Source: Bacteroides finegoldii DSM 17565 (GTDB taxonomy: Bacteria > Bacteroidota > Bacteroidia > Bacteroidales > Bacteroidaceae). Taken from it: a stretch of 40,251 bases of DNA. Each line of letters begins with the position of its first letter. The stretch's first letter is position 1. Below, piece after piece: positions 1-7,716 of this stretch. Position numbers and translations under genes: made by a program. The notes under the pieces are model-generated. The model had not been told where the DNA came from. It ran no database searches and saw only the letters and a list, made by a program, of their open reading frames with translations. The stretch lies in assembly GCF_000156195.1 (NCBI RefSeq), contig NZ_GG688339.1, positions 419-40,669 on the forward strand. Direction: 5' to 3'.

Positions 1-151
1 GCATTTGTCGGGCCAGTTCCGAGAAAGGGAATAGAGAATGGAGTCGACCTAATTCACTCGTTGCAAAACTTTGACGATATTTTTTAAGCATATCGAACTC
101 AGTAAAACCTAAACAAGGTTCGATTTCTGAGATTTTTTGTATCTTTACCAT
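1..151 (-). CDS. Transposase, N-terminal fragment cut by the window edge
   Basis: The minus strand reads from an ATG at 151 without a stop to base 1, about 50 codons, beginning MVKIQKISEIEPCLGFTEF and containing GRLHSLFPFSELA. The same start and first 14 codons are present in the right-hand IS copy at 40209, which argues for a real conserved gene rather than a chance frame. The leading segment resembles the N-terminal part of Bacteroides DDE transposases that precedes the RNase H-like catalytic core, but the catalytic residues lie outside the window. It would cut and join DNA at the IS ends. Whether it is intact cannot be judged here. Confidence 0.7.
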   Translation of the reverse strand, partial: MVKIQKISEIEPCLGFTEFDMLKKYRQSFATSELGRLHSLFPFSELARQM

Positions 152-166
152 GTGTTTTTATTTTAG

Positions 167-208
167 ATTACCCCCGTTTTGGCCGTCAAACCGTTTTTTG
201 GGGGGAAT
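167..208 (-). other. G/C-tract hairpin in the transposase leader (left IS copy)
   Basis: A C5 tract at 171-175 faces a G6 tract at 200-205, extended by ATT/AAT, with an inner GGC/GTC region. It lies between the IS terminator-like hairpin and the transposase ATG, so it would fold in the transposase mRNA leader. The right copy has the same hairpin with a 7-G tract. Confidence 0.55.
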
Positions 209-220
209 GCTTAAAGATAC

Positions 221-257
221 AAAAAAGGCAACTAATTCGCAATGAAGTAGTTGCCTT
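221..257 (-). terminator. IS-internal intrinsic terminator (left copy)
   Basis: AAGGCAACTA (225-234) and TAGTTGCCTT (248-257) form a perfect 10-bp stem with a 13-nt loop. Read on the minus strand the stem is followed by a T run (bases 226-221). It sits between the IS end and the transposase gene, so transcription entering from flanking DNA would stop before transposase. This is a known self-limiting arrangement in insertion sequences. Confidence 0.7.
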
Positions 258-303
258 AAATTTTATTATTTTAGGAATATCCCTACATAAGAGGTATGGG
301 TAT

Positions 304-328
304 AAAAAAAGGAGCAACGCCTTGCTCC
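304..328 (-). terminator. Intrinsic terminator of the short minus-strand transcript
   Basis: GGAGCAA (311-317) and TTGCTCC (322-328) form a 7-bp G/C-rich stem around a 4-nt loop. On the minus strand this is followed by seven T residues (310-304). Confidence 0.75.
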
Positions 329-366
329 AACCTTTGTTAACCTTAAATCTAATACTATGAAAAACA
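304..366 (-). ncRNA. Candidate small RNA or orphan attenuated leader
   Basis: A perfect Bacteroides-type promoter at 372-402 would start a minus-strand transcript near 366. About 40-60 nt later it meets a strong intrinsic terminator (stem 311-328, T7 run at 310-304). The transcript would be only about 60-65 nt and contains no convincing reading frame. It may be a small RNA. Alternatively it is the attenuated 5' leader of a gene that now lies beyond the IS, which begins 19 bases after the T run. The RNA family is not identified. Confidence 0.5.
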
Positions 367-371
367 CAGTG

Positions 372-402
372 CAAAGATACGGACTTCTGTGAAACTAGCA
401 AA
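372..402 (-). promoter_or_regulatory. Primary sigma factor promoter, minus strand
   Basis: On the minus strand TTTG (402-399), a spacer of exactly 19 nt, and TATCTTTG (379-372) match the Bacteroides -33/-7 consensus TTTG-N19-TAnnTTTG in every fixed position. No gene start follows within the unique DNA before the IS; the short transcript at 304-366 does. Confidence 0.8.
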
Positions 403-645
403 TAATCCAAATAAAAAAAGATGTTTTATAACATTGATTAAGTGTTTGTCTAACTCTTTATACTTTTATTAATGAAATCTGACTTTGTTGTGACACTGTT
501 TGCGGGTAGAAGGAGGCTTGTTAATAAAGCAGATTTGAGGCTTTTTACTTTCTGTTTTTAAGAGAAAACCATTATCTTTATCCCGATATATGACAAATAG
601 ATAGTATGGTAAAAGATATAATCTACGAAAAAAATACACAATACT

Positions 646-3423
646 ATGGGATATTTACGTTGGATAGTGATCTTGTTTTGTTTTCTCGGAATGGTAGCCT
701 GCCATCAAGATGTGCCGCATTTCCGTATTGGTGTGGCTCAATGTAGTGATGATTCTTGGCGGCACAAAATGAATGATGAGATTCTTCGTGAAGCCATGTT
801 TTACGATGGGGTGGCGGTTGAAATCCGGTCGGCTGGAGATGATAACCGCAAGCAGGCGGAAGATGTCCGTTATTTTATGGATAAAGGAGTTGATTTACTT
901 ATTATCTCAGCCAACGAGGCGGCTCCGATGACTCCCGTCGTGGAAGAAGCCTATCAGAAAGGAATCCCTGTCATTTTGATAGATCGGAAGATTCTATCTG
1001 ATAAATATACTGCATATATCGGTGCCGATAATTATGAAATAGGCCGTGCGGTTGGAAATTATATTGCATCAAGCTTGCAGGGAAAAGGGAATGTGGTGGA
1101 GCTTACAGGGCTGGGGGGGGCGACCCCTGCGATGGAGCGTCATCAGGGATTTATGGCAGCCATCAGTAATTTCCCGGATATAAAGCTGATTGATAAAGCG
1201 GATGCGGCATGGGAGAGTGGTCCGGCTGAAGTGGAGATGGATAGTATGCTCTGTCGTCATCCGAAAATCGATGCGGTGTATGCACATAATGACCGCATAG
1301 CTCCGGGAGCTTATCGGGCTGCCAAGAAAGTAGGTAGGGAGAAAGAAATGCTCTTTGTAGGTATTGATGCTTTGCCGGGTAAAGGAAACGGATTGGAACT
1401 TGTGCTTGACAGTGTGCTGAATGCTACTTTTATTTATCCTACAAATGGTGATAAGGTAATGCAGTTGGCTATGAATATTCTTGAAAAAAAGCCTTATCCT
1501 AGAGAAACCGTAATGAATACGGCCGTCGTAGACCACACGAATGCTCATGTCATGAAACTCCAGACTACGCATATATCTGAATTGGATCAGAAAATCGAAA
1601 CATTGAACGGACGTATCGGAGGGTATTTGTCACGTGTTGCTACCCAACAGGTTGTCATGTATGGTGGTCTGGTTATCCTTTTGTTGGTGGCAGGTTTGTT
1701 ATTAGTAGTATATAAATCTCTTCGCTCCAAGAATCGCTTGAACAGAGAACTTTCCGAACAGAAGAAACAGTTAGAGGAACAGCGTGACAAACTGGAAGGG
1801 CAACGTGATAAATTGGAAGAACAGAGGGATCAGCTTATACAGCTTTCTCATCAATTGGAAGAAGCGACTCATGCTAAATTGGTTTTCTTTACGAATATTT
1901 CTCATGATTTCCGTACTCCACTGACATTAGTTGCCGATCCGGTGGAGCATTTATTGGCTGATAAAACGTTGAATGGAGACCAGCATCGGATGTTGATGTT
2001 GATTCAGCGGAATGTGAATATCCTTTTGCGTCTGGTCAATCAAATTTTGGATTTTCGAAAGTATGAGAATGGTATGATGGAATATACACCTGTTCCTGTA
2101 GATATTCTTTCTTCTTTTGAGGGGTGGAATGAGTCGTTTCTTGCAGCAGCGCGAAAGAAACATATTCATTTCTCTTTTGATAAGATGGCGGATACGGATT
2201 ATCATACATTGGCGGACGTGGAAAAATTGGAACGCATTTATTTTAATCTTCTTTCTAATGCTTTCAAGTTTACTCCGGAAAATGGAAAGGTGACCGTTCG
2301 TCTGTCTCCTTTGACAAAAGAGGATGGGCGTTGGATTCGTTTTACTGTTGCTAACACCGGTTCTATGATCTCTGTGGAACACATTCGGAATATTTTCGAC
2401 CGTTTTTACAGAATAGATATGCATCATGCAGGTTCGGGGATTGGCTTGGCACTTGTGAAAGCTTTTGTCGAATTGCATAAAGGAACTATTTCTGTAGAAA
2501 GTGATGAAAAACAAGGAACAATCTTTACGGTTGATTTACCGATGCAGACTTGTGAGGTAACCGTTTCGGTGGATAGCCCATTGTCTTCTTCCATTGGGGC
2601 TTCGGTCTCTTCTGCGTTAAACAATGCTCAAGTAGCTGAGGAAGAGGAACCTGAAAAAGATTATGATTCTTCCAAACCTTCCGTTCTTGTCATTGACGAT
2701 AATGCAGATATCCGTTCATATGTATATAGTTTGCTTCATACCGATTATACTGTTATTGAGGCTGTAGATGGTTCGGATGGGATTCGTAAAGCTATGAAAT
2801 ATGTTCCGGATTTGATTATTTCTGATGTGATGATGCCGGGGATTGATGGTATTGAGTGCTGTCGTAGGTTAAAAAGCGAGTTGCAGACATGTCATATTCC
2901 TGTTATTCTGTTGACTGCCTGTTCTTTGGATGAACAACGGATTCAAGGATATGACGGTGGTGCTGATTCATATATTTCCAAACCTTTTAGTTCACAACTG
3001 TTGTTGGCTCGTGTCCGTAATTTGATTGATTCGCATCGTCGCTTGAAGCAGTTCTTTGGCGACAGACATACGTTGGCGAAAGAGGATGTTTGTGATATGG
3101 ATAAGAACTTTGTGGAGAAATTCAAGTCTTTACTTGACGCAAAGCTGGGGGATTCTAATCTGAATGTGGAGGATTTAGGAAAAGATATGGGACTGAGCCG
3201 TGTACAACTTTATCGTAAGATAAAGTCTCTTACTAATTACTCTCCTAATGAGTTGCTTCGGATTGCTCGTCTGAAGAAAGCGGCTTCTCTACTTGCCTCA
3301 TCGGATATGACAGTGGCAGAGATTGGTTATGAAGTAGGTTTCAGTTCTCCTTCTTATTTTACAAAATGTTATAAGGAACAGTTTGGAGAGAGTCCGACGG
3401 ACTTCTTAAAAAGAAGAGGATAA
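646..3423 (+). CDS. Hybrid two-component system with periplasmic-binding-protein sensor
   Basis: This 925-residue protein joins a sensor kinase, a receiver and a DNA-binding regulator. The N-terminus has a hydrophobic segment ending in Cys19 (MVAC), then a LacI/RbsB-like sugar-binding domain at about 25-310. A membrane helix lies at about 340-362 and a Glu/Gln-rich coiled coil at 368-410. The kinase core has phospho-acceptor His420 and an N-box around 534-542. A receiver with Asp727 in SDVMMPG and an AraC helix-turn-helix at about 820-922 follow. A binding-protein sensor rather than propeller repeats is the layout of the fructose-sensing BT1754 type, so a monosaccharide signal is likely. No susC/susD genes are beside it; its usual polysaccharide locus could lie beyond the left IS. 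The G1 box has Asn570 where Asp is usual. Function is by domain; the ligand is inference. Confidence 0.9.
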   Translation: MGYLRWIVILFCFLGMVACHQDVPHFRIGVAQCSDDSWRHKMNDEILREAMFYDGVAVEIRSAGDDNRKQAEDVRYFMDKGVDLLIISANEAAPMTPVVEEAYQKGIPVILIDRKILSDKYTAYIGADNYEIGRAVGNYIASSLQGKGNVVELTGLGGATPAMERHQGFMAAISNFPDIKLIDKADAAWESGPAEVEMDSMLCRHPKIDAVYAHNDRIAPGAYRAAKKVGREKEMLFVGIDALPGKGNGLELVLDSVLNATFIYPTNGDKVMQLAMNILEKKPYPRETVMNTAVVDHTNAHVMKLQTTHISELDQKIETLNGRIGGYLSRVATQQVVMYGGLVILLLVAGLLLVVYKSLRSKNRLNRELSEQKKQLEEQRDKLEGQRDKLEEQRDQLIQLSHQLEEATHAKLVFFTNISHDFRTPLTLVADPVEHLLADKTLNGDQHRMLMLIQRNVNILLRLVNQILDFRKYENGMMEYTPVPVDILSSFEGWNESFLAAARKKHIHFSFDKMADTDYHTLADVEKLERIYFNLLSNAFKFTPENGKVTVRLSPLTKEDGRWIRFTVANTGSMISVEHIRNIFDRFYRIDMHHAGSGIGLALVKAFVELHKGTISVESDEKQGTIFTVDLPMQTCEVTVSVDSPLSSSIGASVSSALNNAQVAEEEEPEKDYDSSKPSVLVIDDNADIRSYVYSLLHTDYTVIEAVDGSDGIRKAMKYVPDLIISDVMMPGIDGIECCRRLKSELQTCHIPVILLTACSLDEQRIQGYDGGADSYISKPFSSQLLLARVRNLIDSHRRLKQFFGDRHTLAKEDVCDMDKNFVEKFKSLLDAKLGDSNLNVEDLGKDMGLSRVQLYRKIKSLTNYSPNELLRIARLKKAASLLASSDMTVAEIGYEVGFSSPSYFTKCYKEQFGESPTDFLKRRG

Positions 3424-3450
3424 TAAGATTGCAATTGGTATGATTATAAT

Positions 3451-3489
3451 AAATCCCGATAAGGTATATTTAATACTTTACCGGGATTT
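3451..3489. terminator. Bidirectional hairpin between convergent genes
   Basis: AAATCCCG (3451-3458) and CGGGATTT (3482-3489) form the base of a hairpin whose inner part (GGTAT/ATACT) also pairs with little mismatch. It sits between two convergent genes. There is no long T run on either side, so termination efficiency is uncertain. Confidence 0.55.
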
Positions 3490-3510
3490 AGGTATGGGAT
3501 AGGAAAAGAA

Positions 3511-4809
3511 TTAGTTATAGATCAACAGACTCTTATCTGCATTACCTTGACCGTACCAATTTTGTTCATTTTTACCGCTGCTTGTTGCCCATTTCCAGAA
3601 TCCGGGATAAGCTTTCAAGAAGTTGGCTTTTTCAACTGCGTGGGCTACATTACCCGGTACTCTCAATCCCCAAATCAGACGTTCTTTGCTAAAGTAGTAG
3701 TTGTCGTCTTCTTCATCTCCGTCGGATTCATATACAGGAAGTAAATTAGAATCTTTGAATGGATATTTGTAACCAACTGGCTCAATGCCATTCATGTGTA
3801 TTTCTGTTCCATCATCATTACGTTTTAAGTATAAATCAAATTTATCATCCTCCAATATTTCTTCTACCTCTTTGGCAACATTGAGATCAATTGTAATAAT
3901 GATTTCCGGTAAATCATTGGTTGATACTAAAGCTCCTCTTTCAGTATTAAAATACTGACTTTCACCTTTTGGAAGGTTTTTGATTAATTCGCTGCAATCA
4001 ATGATAAGATAATTCTTTTTATTATCAACGTATTTAACCTCGAGTGGCTTTCTTGTTTTAGCATTTATCATTTCAACTTCAGCTTCGTGCTTTTTTATTT
4101 CTTTGAGTTTTAAATAAGGAGAATATGGGAATATTCCGCCAACAGCTTTTAAGCGTAAGCCGATAACAATCTGCTTACTTTTATAATCATTTCCTTTTTG
4201 TTTTCCGACTTCAAATTGTACCTTGTAATTTACTACAAAGTCATTGAAGTCATAATCTCCCAATGATGGAAATTGATCTTCAAACATAATTGTTCCCCAA
4301 CCATTCTTAGGATGATATATTACTCCTTCCCATTTGTCGTAATCAATGTCATCTTCTATGTCATGTCCACGTGTAACTGCCCGAGATGTGGTATTGTTAT
4401 TATCATTGATGGATAATGAGAAACTGCCATCAGGGTTGATTGGCATTGTTGCTTTGATCATAGCACCTGAACCATTTTTATATTGAGCATACAATGTTTT
4501 TGCATATGTAGGAATACTTAATGGTAGGCTTGAAGTTTCTGCGTATACAGGGATAGTTGCTAGTTTTTCTTCTTCACTGCATGCTTCATCCAAAAAGAAT
4601 GAAACTATTGTAGGAGTAGGGATTGTAGATGACACCGTTGTCTCACTTACTTGAGTTAATTTCCATTGGAAATCCGCAGGTATATCCAAGTCTTTCATTT
4701 GGAGTTCCTTTTCAGGCTGTTTGCTTTCATCATAAAGATTCTTCTCACAGGAACTGAAAGCTAAGGTTCCTAACAAACAAGAAGCAAATAGAACAGTCTT
4801 CTTTTTCAT
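3511..4809 (-). CDS. LruC-domain lipoprotein of unknown function
   Basis: The 432-residue protein starts with a lysine-rich N-terminus and a hydrophobic run ending in Cys21 (FSSC), a lipoprotein signal. The motif FEDQFPSLGDYDFNDFVVNY, rich in Asp and Asn, is typical of LruC-domain proteins of Bacteroidota and looks like a metal-binding loop. The C-terminal part is rich in Asp/Glu followed by a Trp-rich stretch (FWKWATSSGKNEQNWYG). I chose the ATG at 4809. An upstream TTG at 4857 would add 16 residues before the MKKK start and overlaps a likely -7 element. The protein is probably exported to the periplasm or cell surface. It is convergent with the sensor gene and monocistronic. LruC function is not established. 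Confidence 0.8.
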   Translation of the reverse strand: MKKKTVLFASCLLGTLAFSSCEKNLYDESKQPEKELQMKDLDIPADFQWKLTQVSETTVSSTIPTPTIVSFFLDEACSEEEKLATIPVYAETSSLPLSIPTYAKTLYAQYKNGSGAMIKATMPINPDGSFSLSINDNNNTTSRAVTRGHDIEDDIDYDKWEGVIYHPKNGWGTIMFEDQFPSLGDYDFNDFVVNYKVQFEVGKQKGNDYKSKQIVIGLRLKAVGGIFPYSPYLKLKEIKKHEAEVEMINAKTRKPLEVKYVDNKKNYLIIDCSELIKNLPKGESQYFNTERGALVSTNDLPEIIITIDLNVAKEVEEILEDDKFDLYLKRNDDGTEIHMNGIEPVGYKYPFKDSNLLPVYESDGDEEDDNYYFSKERLIWGLRVPGNVAHAVEKANFLKAYPGFWKWATSSGKNEQNWYGQGNADKSLLIYN

Positions 4810-4854
4810 AATGATGTTGCTTGTCTCGTTAATAATAAAACTACTTTTATGCCA

Positions 4855-4862
4855 CAAAGGTC
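4855..4862 (-). promoter_or_regulatory. Possible -7 element for the LruC lipoprotein gene
   Basis: On the minus strand GACCTTTG matches TAnnTTTG with one mismatch, about 45 nt before the chosen ATG. No good TTTG is seen at the -33 position, only TTGC at roughly the right distance. Confidence 0.35.
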
Positions 4863-4921
4863 ATAATAATTTATATATAAAGCAAGTAAAGTTGCATATA
4901 TTGTTTGTTGTATCTTAATAA

Positions 4922-4953
4922 TTTGCAAATATTCGTCTTTTTACCTAGCTTTG
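4922..4953 (+). promoter_or_regulatory. Promoter of the alkyltransferase-like gene
   Basis: TTTG at 4922-4925, a 20-nt spacer and TAGCTTTG at 4946-4953 fit the Bacteroides promoter consensus. Transcription would begin near 4960, about 25 nt before the ATG at 4985. Confidence 0.7.
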
Positions 4954-4984
4954 AGGAAGAAAAATAAGTAAAAGAGAAGGTTTA

Positions 4985-5323
4985 ATGAAGGATTATAAAG
5001 TAGACAAGGCAAAGTTTTCTGCGTCTTTTTGTCAAGAGGTGCATCAGGTTGTTTGTGATATTCCGGTAGGAAAGGTTTCTACTTATGGAGAGATTGCCAC
5101 ATTATTAGGAATGCCTCAATGTTCCCGTATGGTAGGACGCGCTTTGAAACAAGTACCGGAGGGTATATCTGTTCCTTGCCATCGAGTAGTCAATGCATCG
5201 GGGCGTCTTGTACCTGGCTGGACAGAGCAAAAGCAACTCTTGCTGAAAGAAGGGATTTCTTTCAAACAAAATGGATGCGTAGACTTGAAAAAACATCTTT
5301 GGAATTACTCTGCTTCTGAATAA
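4985..5323 (+). CDS. O6-alkylguanine-DNA alkyltransferase family protein, short form
   Basis: This 112-residue protein consists only of the DNA-binding and active-site domain of the Ogt/MGMT family. It has VPCHRVV with acceptor Cys65, a helix-turn-helix region around IPVGKVSTYGEIA (26-38) and a likely arginine finger at Arg48. The Cys is retained, unlike alkyltransferase-like (ATL) proteins, which have Trp in its place. It could therefore remove an alkyl group from guanine in a one-shot reaction. It lacks the N-terminal domain of full-length Ogt, so its activity may differ. It has its own promoter and stands alone, just before the proV promoter. Confidence 0.85.
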   Translation: MKDYKVDKAKFSASFCQEVHQVVCDIPVGKVSTYGEIATLLGMPQCSRMVGRALKQVPEGISVPCHRVVNASGRLVPGWTEQKQLLLKEGISFKQNGCVDLKKHLWNYSASE

Positions 5324-5325
5324 AA

Positions 5326-5357
5326 TTTGCATTTTTAATCTATTTCCCTTATCTTTG
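5326..5357 (+). promoter_or_regulatory. Promoter of the proVWX operon
   Basis: TTTG at 5326-5329, a 20-nt spacer and TATCTTTG at 5350-5357 match the Bacteroides consensus. The predicted start near 5364 leaves an unusually long leader of about 255 nt before proV at 5618. Confidence 0.75.
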
Positions 5358-5500
5358 TGCCAACAATATGCAAGAACAGACTGTTATTTATTTATGAAAA
5401 TACTGTTTTTTACTGTTCATTGAGAGGATAATCTTATCAAATTCTATTCCTTTTAAACTACTCAGTCTGTTTTTTAATCATTTAAAAAACTCATTGGATC

Positions 5501-5523
5501 GTCATGTTACCATGTGACATGAC
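5501..5523. promoter_or_regulatory. 23-bp near-perfect inverted repeat in the proV leader
   Basis: GTCATGTTAC (5501-5510) and GTGACATGAC (5514-5523) pair over 10 bp with one T-G wobble around a CAT centre. No T run follows, so this is not a plain terminator. It could be an operator for a dimeric regulator or an RNA hairpin acting on the osmoprotectant operon. Confidence 0.5.
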
Positions 5524-5617
5524 TGAACCATGCGAACATTCAACTTGTTTATCGTAAGTGAGAATGAGGAACGCGGCAGTTGAAAAACAAATATTATAAT
5601 CTAAACCAATATATTAT

Positions 5618-6844
5618 ATGAGTAAAATAGAAATAAAGGATTTGTACCTTATCTTTGGTCATGAGAAGCAGAAAGCACTCAAGATGCTGAAAAAAGATAA
5701 GAGTAAAGCGGAAATTCTGAAAGATACCGGTTGTACGGTAGGAGTGAAAGATGCCAATCTTTCAATAAATGAAGGGGAGTTTTTTGTGATAATGGGGCTC
5801 TCGGGAAGTGGAAAATCGACATTACTGCGTTGTATTAATCGTTTGATACGTCCTACTGCCGGACAAGTCCTTGTAAATGGAGTCGATATATCTAAAATAT
5901 CCGAAAAAGAACTATTGCAGGTTCGCCGGAAAGAGCTGGCAATGGTTTTCCAGAATTTCGGTCTGTTGCCTCACCGTTCCGTATTGAGCAATATCGCATT
6001 CGGCCTTGAACTTCAGGGAGTGAAGAAGGGAGAGCGTGAAAAGAAAGCGATGGAAAGTATGAAGCTTGTCGGACTGAAAGGATATGAGAATCAGATGGTA
6101 GGTGAACTTTCCGGTGGAATGCAACAGCGTGTCGGATTGGCACGTGCCTTGGCCAATAATCCCGAAGTACTTTTAATGGATGAGGCTTTCTCTGCTCTCG
6201 ATCCTCTGATTCGCGTACAGATGCAGGATGAGCTACTGGCCCTACAATCGAAGATGAAAAAGACAATTGTCTTTATTACTCATGATTTGAGTGAAGCAAT
6301 TAAACTAGGTGACCGTATTGCGATTATGAAAGACGGAGAAGTGGTGCAGGTAGGTACTTCGGAGGAAATCCTGACCGAACCGGCTAACGATTATGTAGCC
6401 CGTTTTGTTGAAAACGTGGATAGGAGCAAAATTATTACCGCTTCTTCTTTAATGATTGACAAACCGTTGGTGGCTCGTCTGAAGAAAGAAGGCCCCGAAG
6501 TTTTGATTCGTAAGATGCGTGCAAAGAATATAACCGTATTACCTGTAATAGATGCCGACGATAAACTGGTCGGGGAAGTGCGCCTGAACGATTTGCTTAA
6601 ATTACGTAGCAGGCAGGAAAAATCCATTGAAACAGTTGTGCGTACAGAAGTACATTCTGTGTTGGAGGATACAGTGTTGGAGGATATGCTTCCTTTAATG
6701 ACAAAGAGCAATTCACCGGTATGGGTGATAGATGAGACACGCGAGTTTTTGGGGACAATCCCACTTTCATCTTTAATCATTGAAGTGACCGGAAAAGATA
6801 AAGAAGAAATAAACGAAATAATTCAAAACGCAATAGATTTATGA
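5618..6844 (+). CDS. proV: Glycine betaine/proline ABC transporter, ATP-binding subunit
   Basis: This 408-residue ATPase energises import of osmoprotectants. Walker A is GLSGSGKS at 60-67, followed by a Q-loop in MVFQNFGLLPH, the ABC signature LSGGMQQR, Walker B VLLMDEAFSALD and the switch His in FITHD. About 130 residues follow from around 270, forming a tandem CBS pair as in ProV/OpuAA. In OpuA-type transporters this region senses ionic strength or a nucleotide. It is the first gene of the operon, and its stop overlaps the permease start by 4 bp (ATGA), indicating translational coupling. Expression is probably set by the promoter at 5326-5357 and the long leader. Confidence 0.95.
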   Translation: MSKIEIKDLYLIFGHEKQKALKMLKKDKSKAEILKDTGCTVGVKDANLSINEGEFFVIMGLSGSGKSTLLRCINRLIRPTAGQVLVNGVDISKISEKELLQVRRKELAMVFQNFGLLPHRSVLSNIAFGLELQGVKKGEREKKAMESMKLVGLKGYENQMVGELSGGMQQRVGLARALANNPEVLLMDEAFSALDPLIRVQMQDELLALQSKMKKTIVFITHDLSEAIKLGDRIAIMKDGEVVQVGTSEEILTEPANDYVARFVENVDRSKIITASSLMIDKPLVARLKKEGPEVLIRKMRAKNITVLPVIDADDKLVGEVRLNDLLKLRSRQEKSIETVVRTEVHSVLEDTVLEDMLPLMTKSNSPVWVIDETREFLGTIPLSSLIIEVTGKDKEEINEIIQNAIDL

Positions 6845-7668
6845 TAAATATAGGACAATATATAGAGGTGGCCATCAATTGGACGATGGTACATTTTTCC
6901 ACTTTCTTTGATGCCGTGAATGCAGGCATCGGTAGTTTTATTATAGGATTCCAGCACATACTTTTCGGAATACCTTTTTATATAACCATTTTGATACTTG
7001 CTGCACTTGCATGGATGAAAGCAGGGCGTGGTACGGCAATTTTCACTGCATTAGGATTATTATTGATCTATGGAATGGGATTTTGGGAAGCTACAATGCA
7101 AACCCTAGCTCTCGTTTTATCATCTACCTGTCTGGCTCTAATTGTTGGTGTACCTTTGGGGGTATGGACGGCAAACAGTCCGCGTGCAGAGAAAATACTC
7201 CGTCCTGTTCTCGACTTGATGCAGACGATGCCTGCTTTTGTTTATCTGATTCCTGCCGTTTTGTTTTTCGGATTGGGAGCAGTGCCTGGAGTGTTTGCCA
7301 CCATTATCTTTGCTATGCCTCCTGTAGTCCGCCTTACCGGATTGGGAATCCGACAGGTTCCTAAAAATGTAGTGGAAGCTTCTCGTTCGTTTGGAGCTAC
7401 CCGTTGGCAACTGCTATATAAAGTACAGCTTCCTTTGGCACTGCCCACCATCCTGACCGGTGTAAACCAGACAATAATGATGTCACTTTCTATGGTTGTA
7501 ATCGCTGCAATGATTGCTGCCGGTGGTTTGGGGGAAATTGTATTGAAAGGTATCACCCAGATGAAGATCGGACTTGGATTTGAAGGTGGTATAGCGGTAG
7601 TTATTTTAGCTATCATCTTAGACCGTATCACACAAGGAATGGCAGGAAGAAAAAATAAGAAGGGTTAA
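6841..7668 (+). CDS. proW: Glycine betaine/proline ABC transporter, permease
   Basis: The 275-residue inner-membrane protein has about six to seven hydrophobic helices. The EAA-type loop EASRSFGATRWQLLYKVQLP, which contacts the ATPase, lies near residues 178-200. The segment DLMQTMPAFVYLIPAVLFFGLG is typical of the ProW/OpuAB permeases. It forms the channel of the importer with ProV and receives substrate from ProX. The start overlaps the proV stop, and proX follows after a 48-bp AT-rich gap. Confidence 0.95.
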   Translation: MINIGQYIEVAINWTMVHFSTFFDAVNAGIGSFIIGFQHILFGIPFYITILILAALAWMKAGRGTAIFTALGLLLIYGMGFWEATMQTLALVLSSTCLALIVGVPLGVWTANSPRAEKILRPVLDLMQTMPAFVYLIPAVLFFGLGAVPGVFATIIFAMPPVVRLTGLGIRQVPKNVVEASRSFGATRWQLLYKVQLPLALPTILTGVNQTIMMSLSMVVIAAMIAAGGLGEIVLKGITQMKIGLGFEGGIAVVILAIILDRITQGMAGRKNKKG

Positions 7669-7716
7669 AATTGCAAGAACTAAAATAAGAAAGACAGAAA
7701 ACAGAAAGGAATAAAA

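Larger units (their letters stand above)
1..285 (-). mobile_element. Insertion sequence, left copy (partial, runs off the window)
   Basis: The first 285 bases are, apart from two small differences, the reverse complement of 40074-40251 where the two overlap. Identity stops abruptly at the TAGGGATATTCC end, which marks this base as the IS terminus. Reading the minus strand inward from that end gives an AT-rich terminus, a terminator-like hairpin, a second G/C-tract hairpin and the transposase start. The other terminus lies outside the window, so terminal inverted repeats and target duplication cannot be checked. The family is not certain; an IS5/IS1182-type DDE element is a guess from the transposase N-terminus. 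Confidence 0.85.
286..645. other. Intergenic region between left IS and first gene
   Basis: No protein gene is supported in these 360 bases. The left part holds a minus-strand promoter and a short terminator-ended transcript (listed separately). The right part (about 410-645) is AT-rich leader DNA of the downstream sensor gene. A TATCTTTA at 573-580 resembles the -7 element TAnnTTTG but has no TTTG at the right distance, so I do not call it a promoter. Confidence 0.5.

Noticed and set aside
186..410. 74-codon minus-strand open frame near the left IS
   Set aside because: It covers the promoter, terminator and IS end and has no protein-like features.
573..580. TATCTTTA as -7 element of the first HTCS
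   Set aside because: The last base differs from consensus and no TTTG lies 19-21 bp upstream.
4807..4857. Longer start (TTG at 4857) for the LruC lipoprotein
   Set aside because: It would put a polar stretch before the lipoprotein signal and overlaps the likely -7 element.
5364..5617. Riboswitch such as the c-di-AMP class ahead of the osmoprotectant operon
   Set aside because: Only simple inverted repeats are visible; I could not match conserved cores of a known class, and that class is not expected in Bacteroides.
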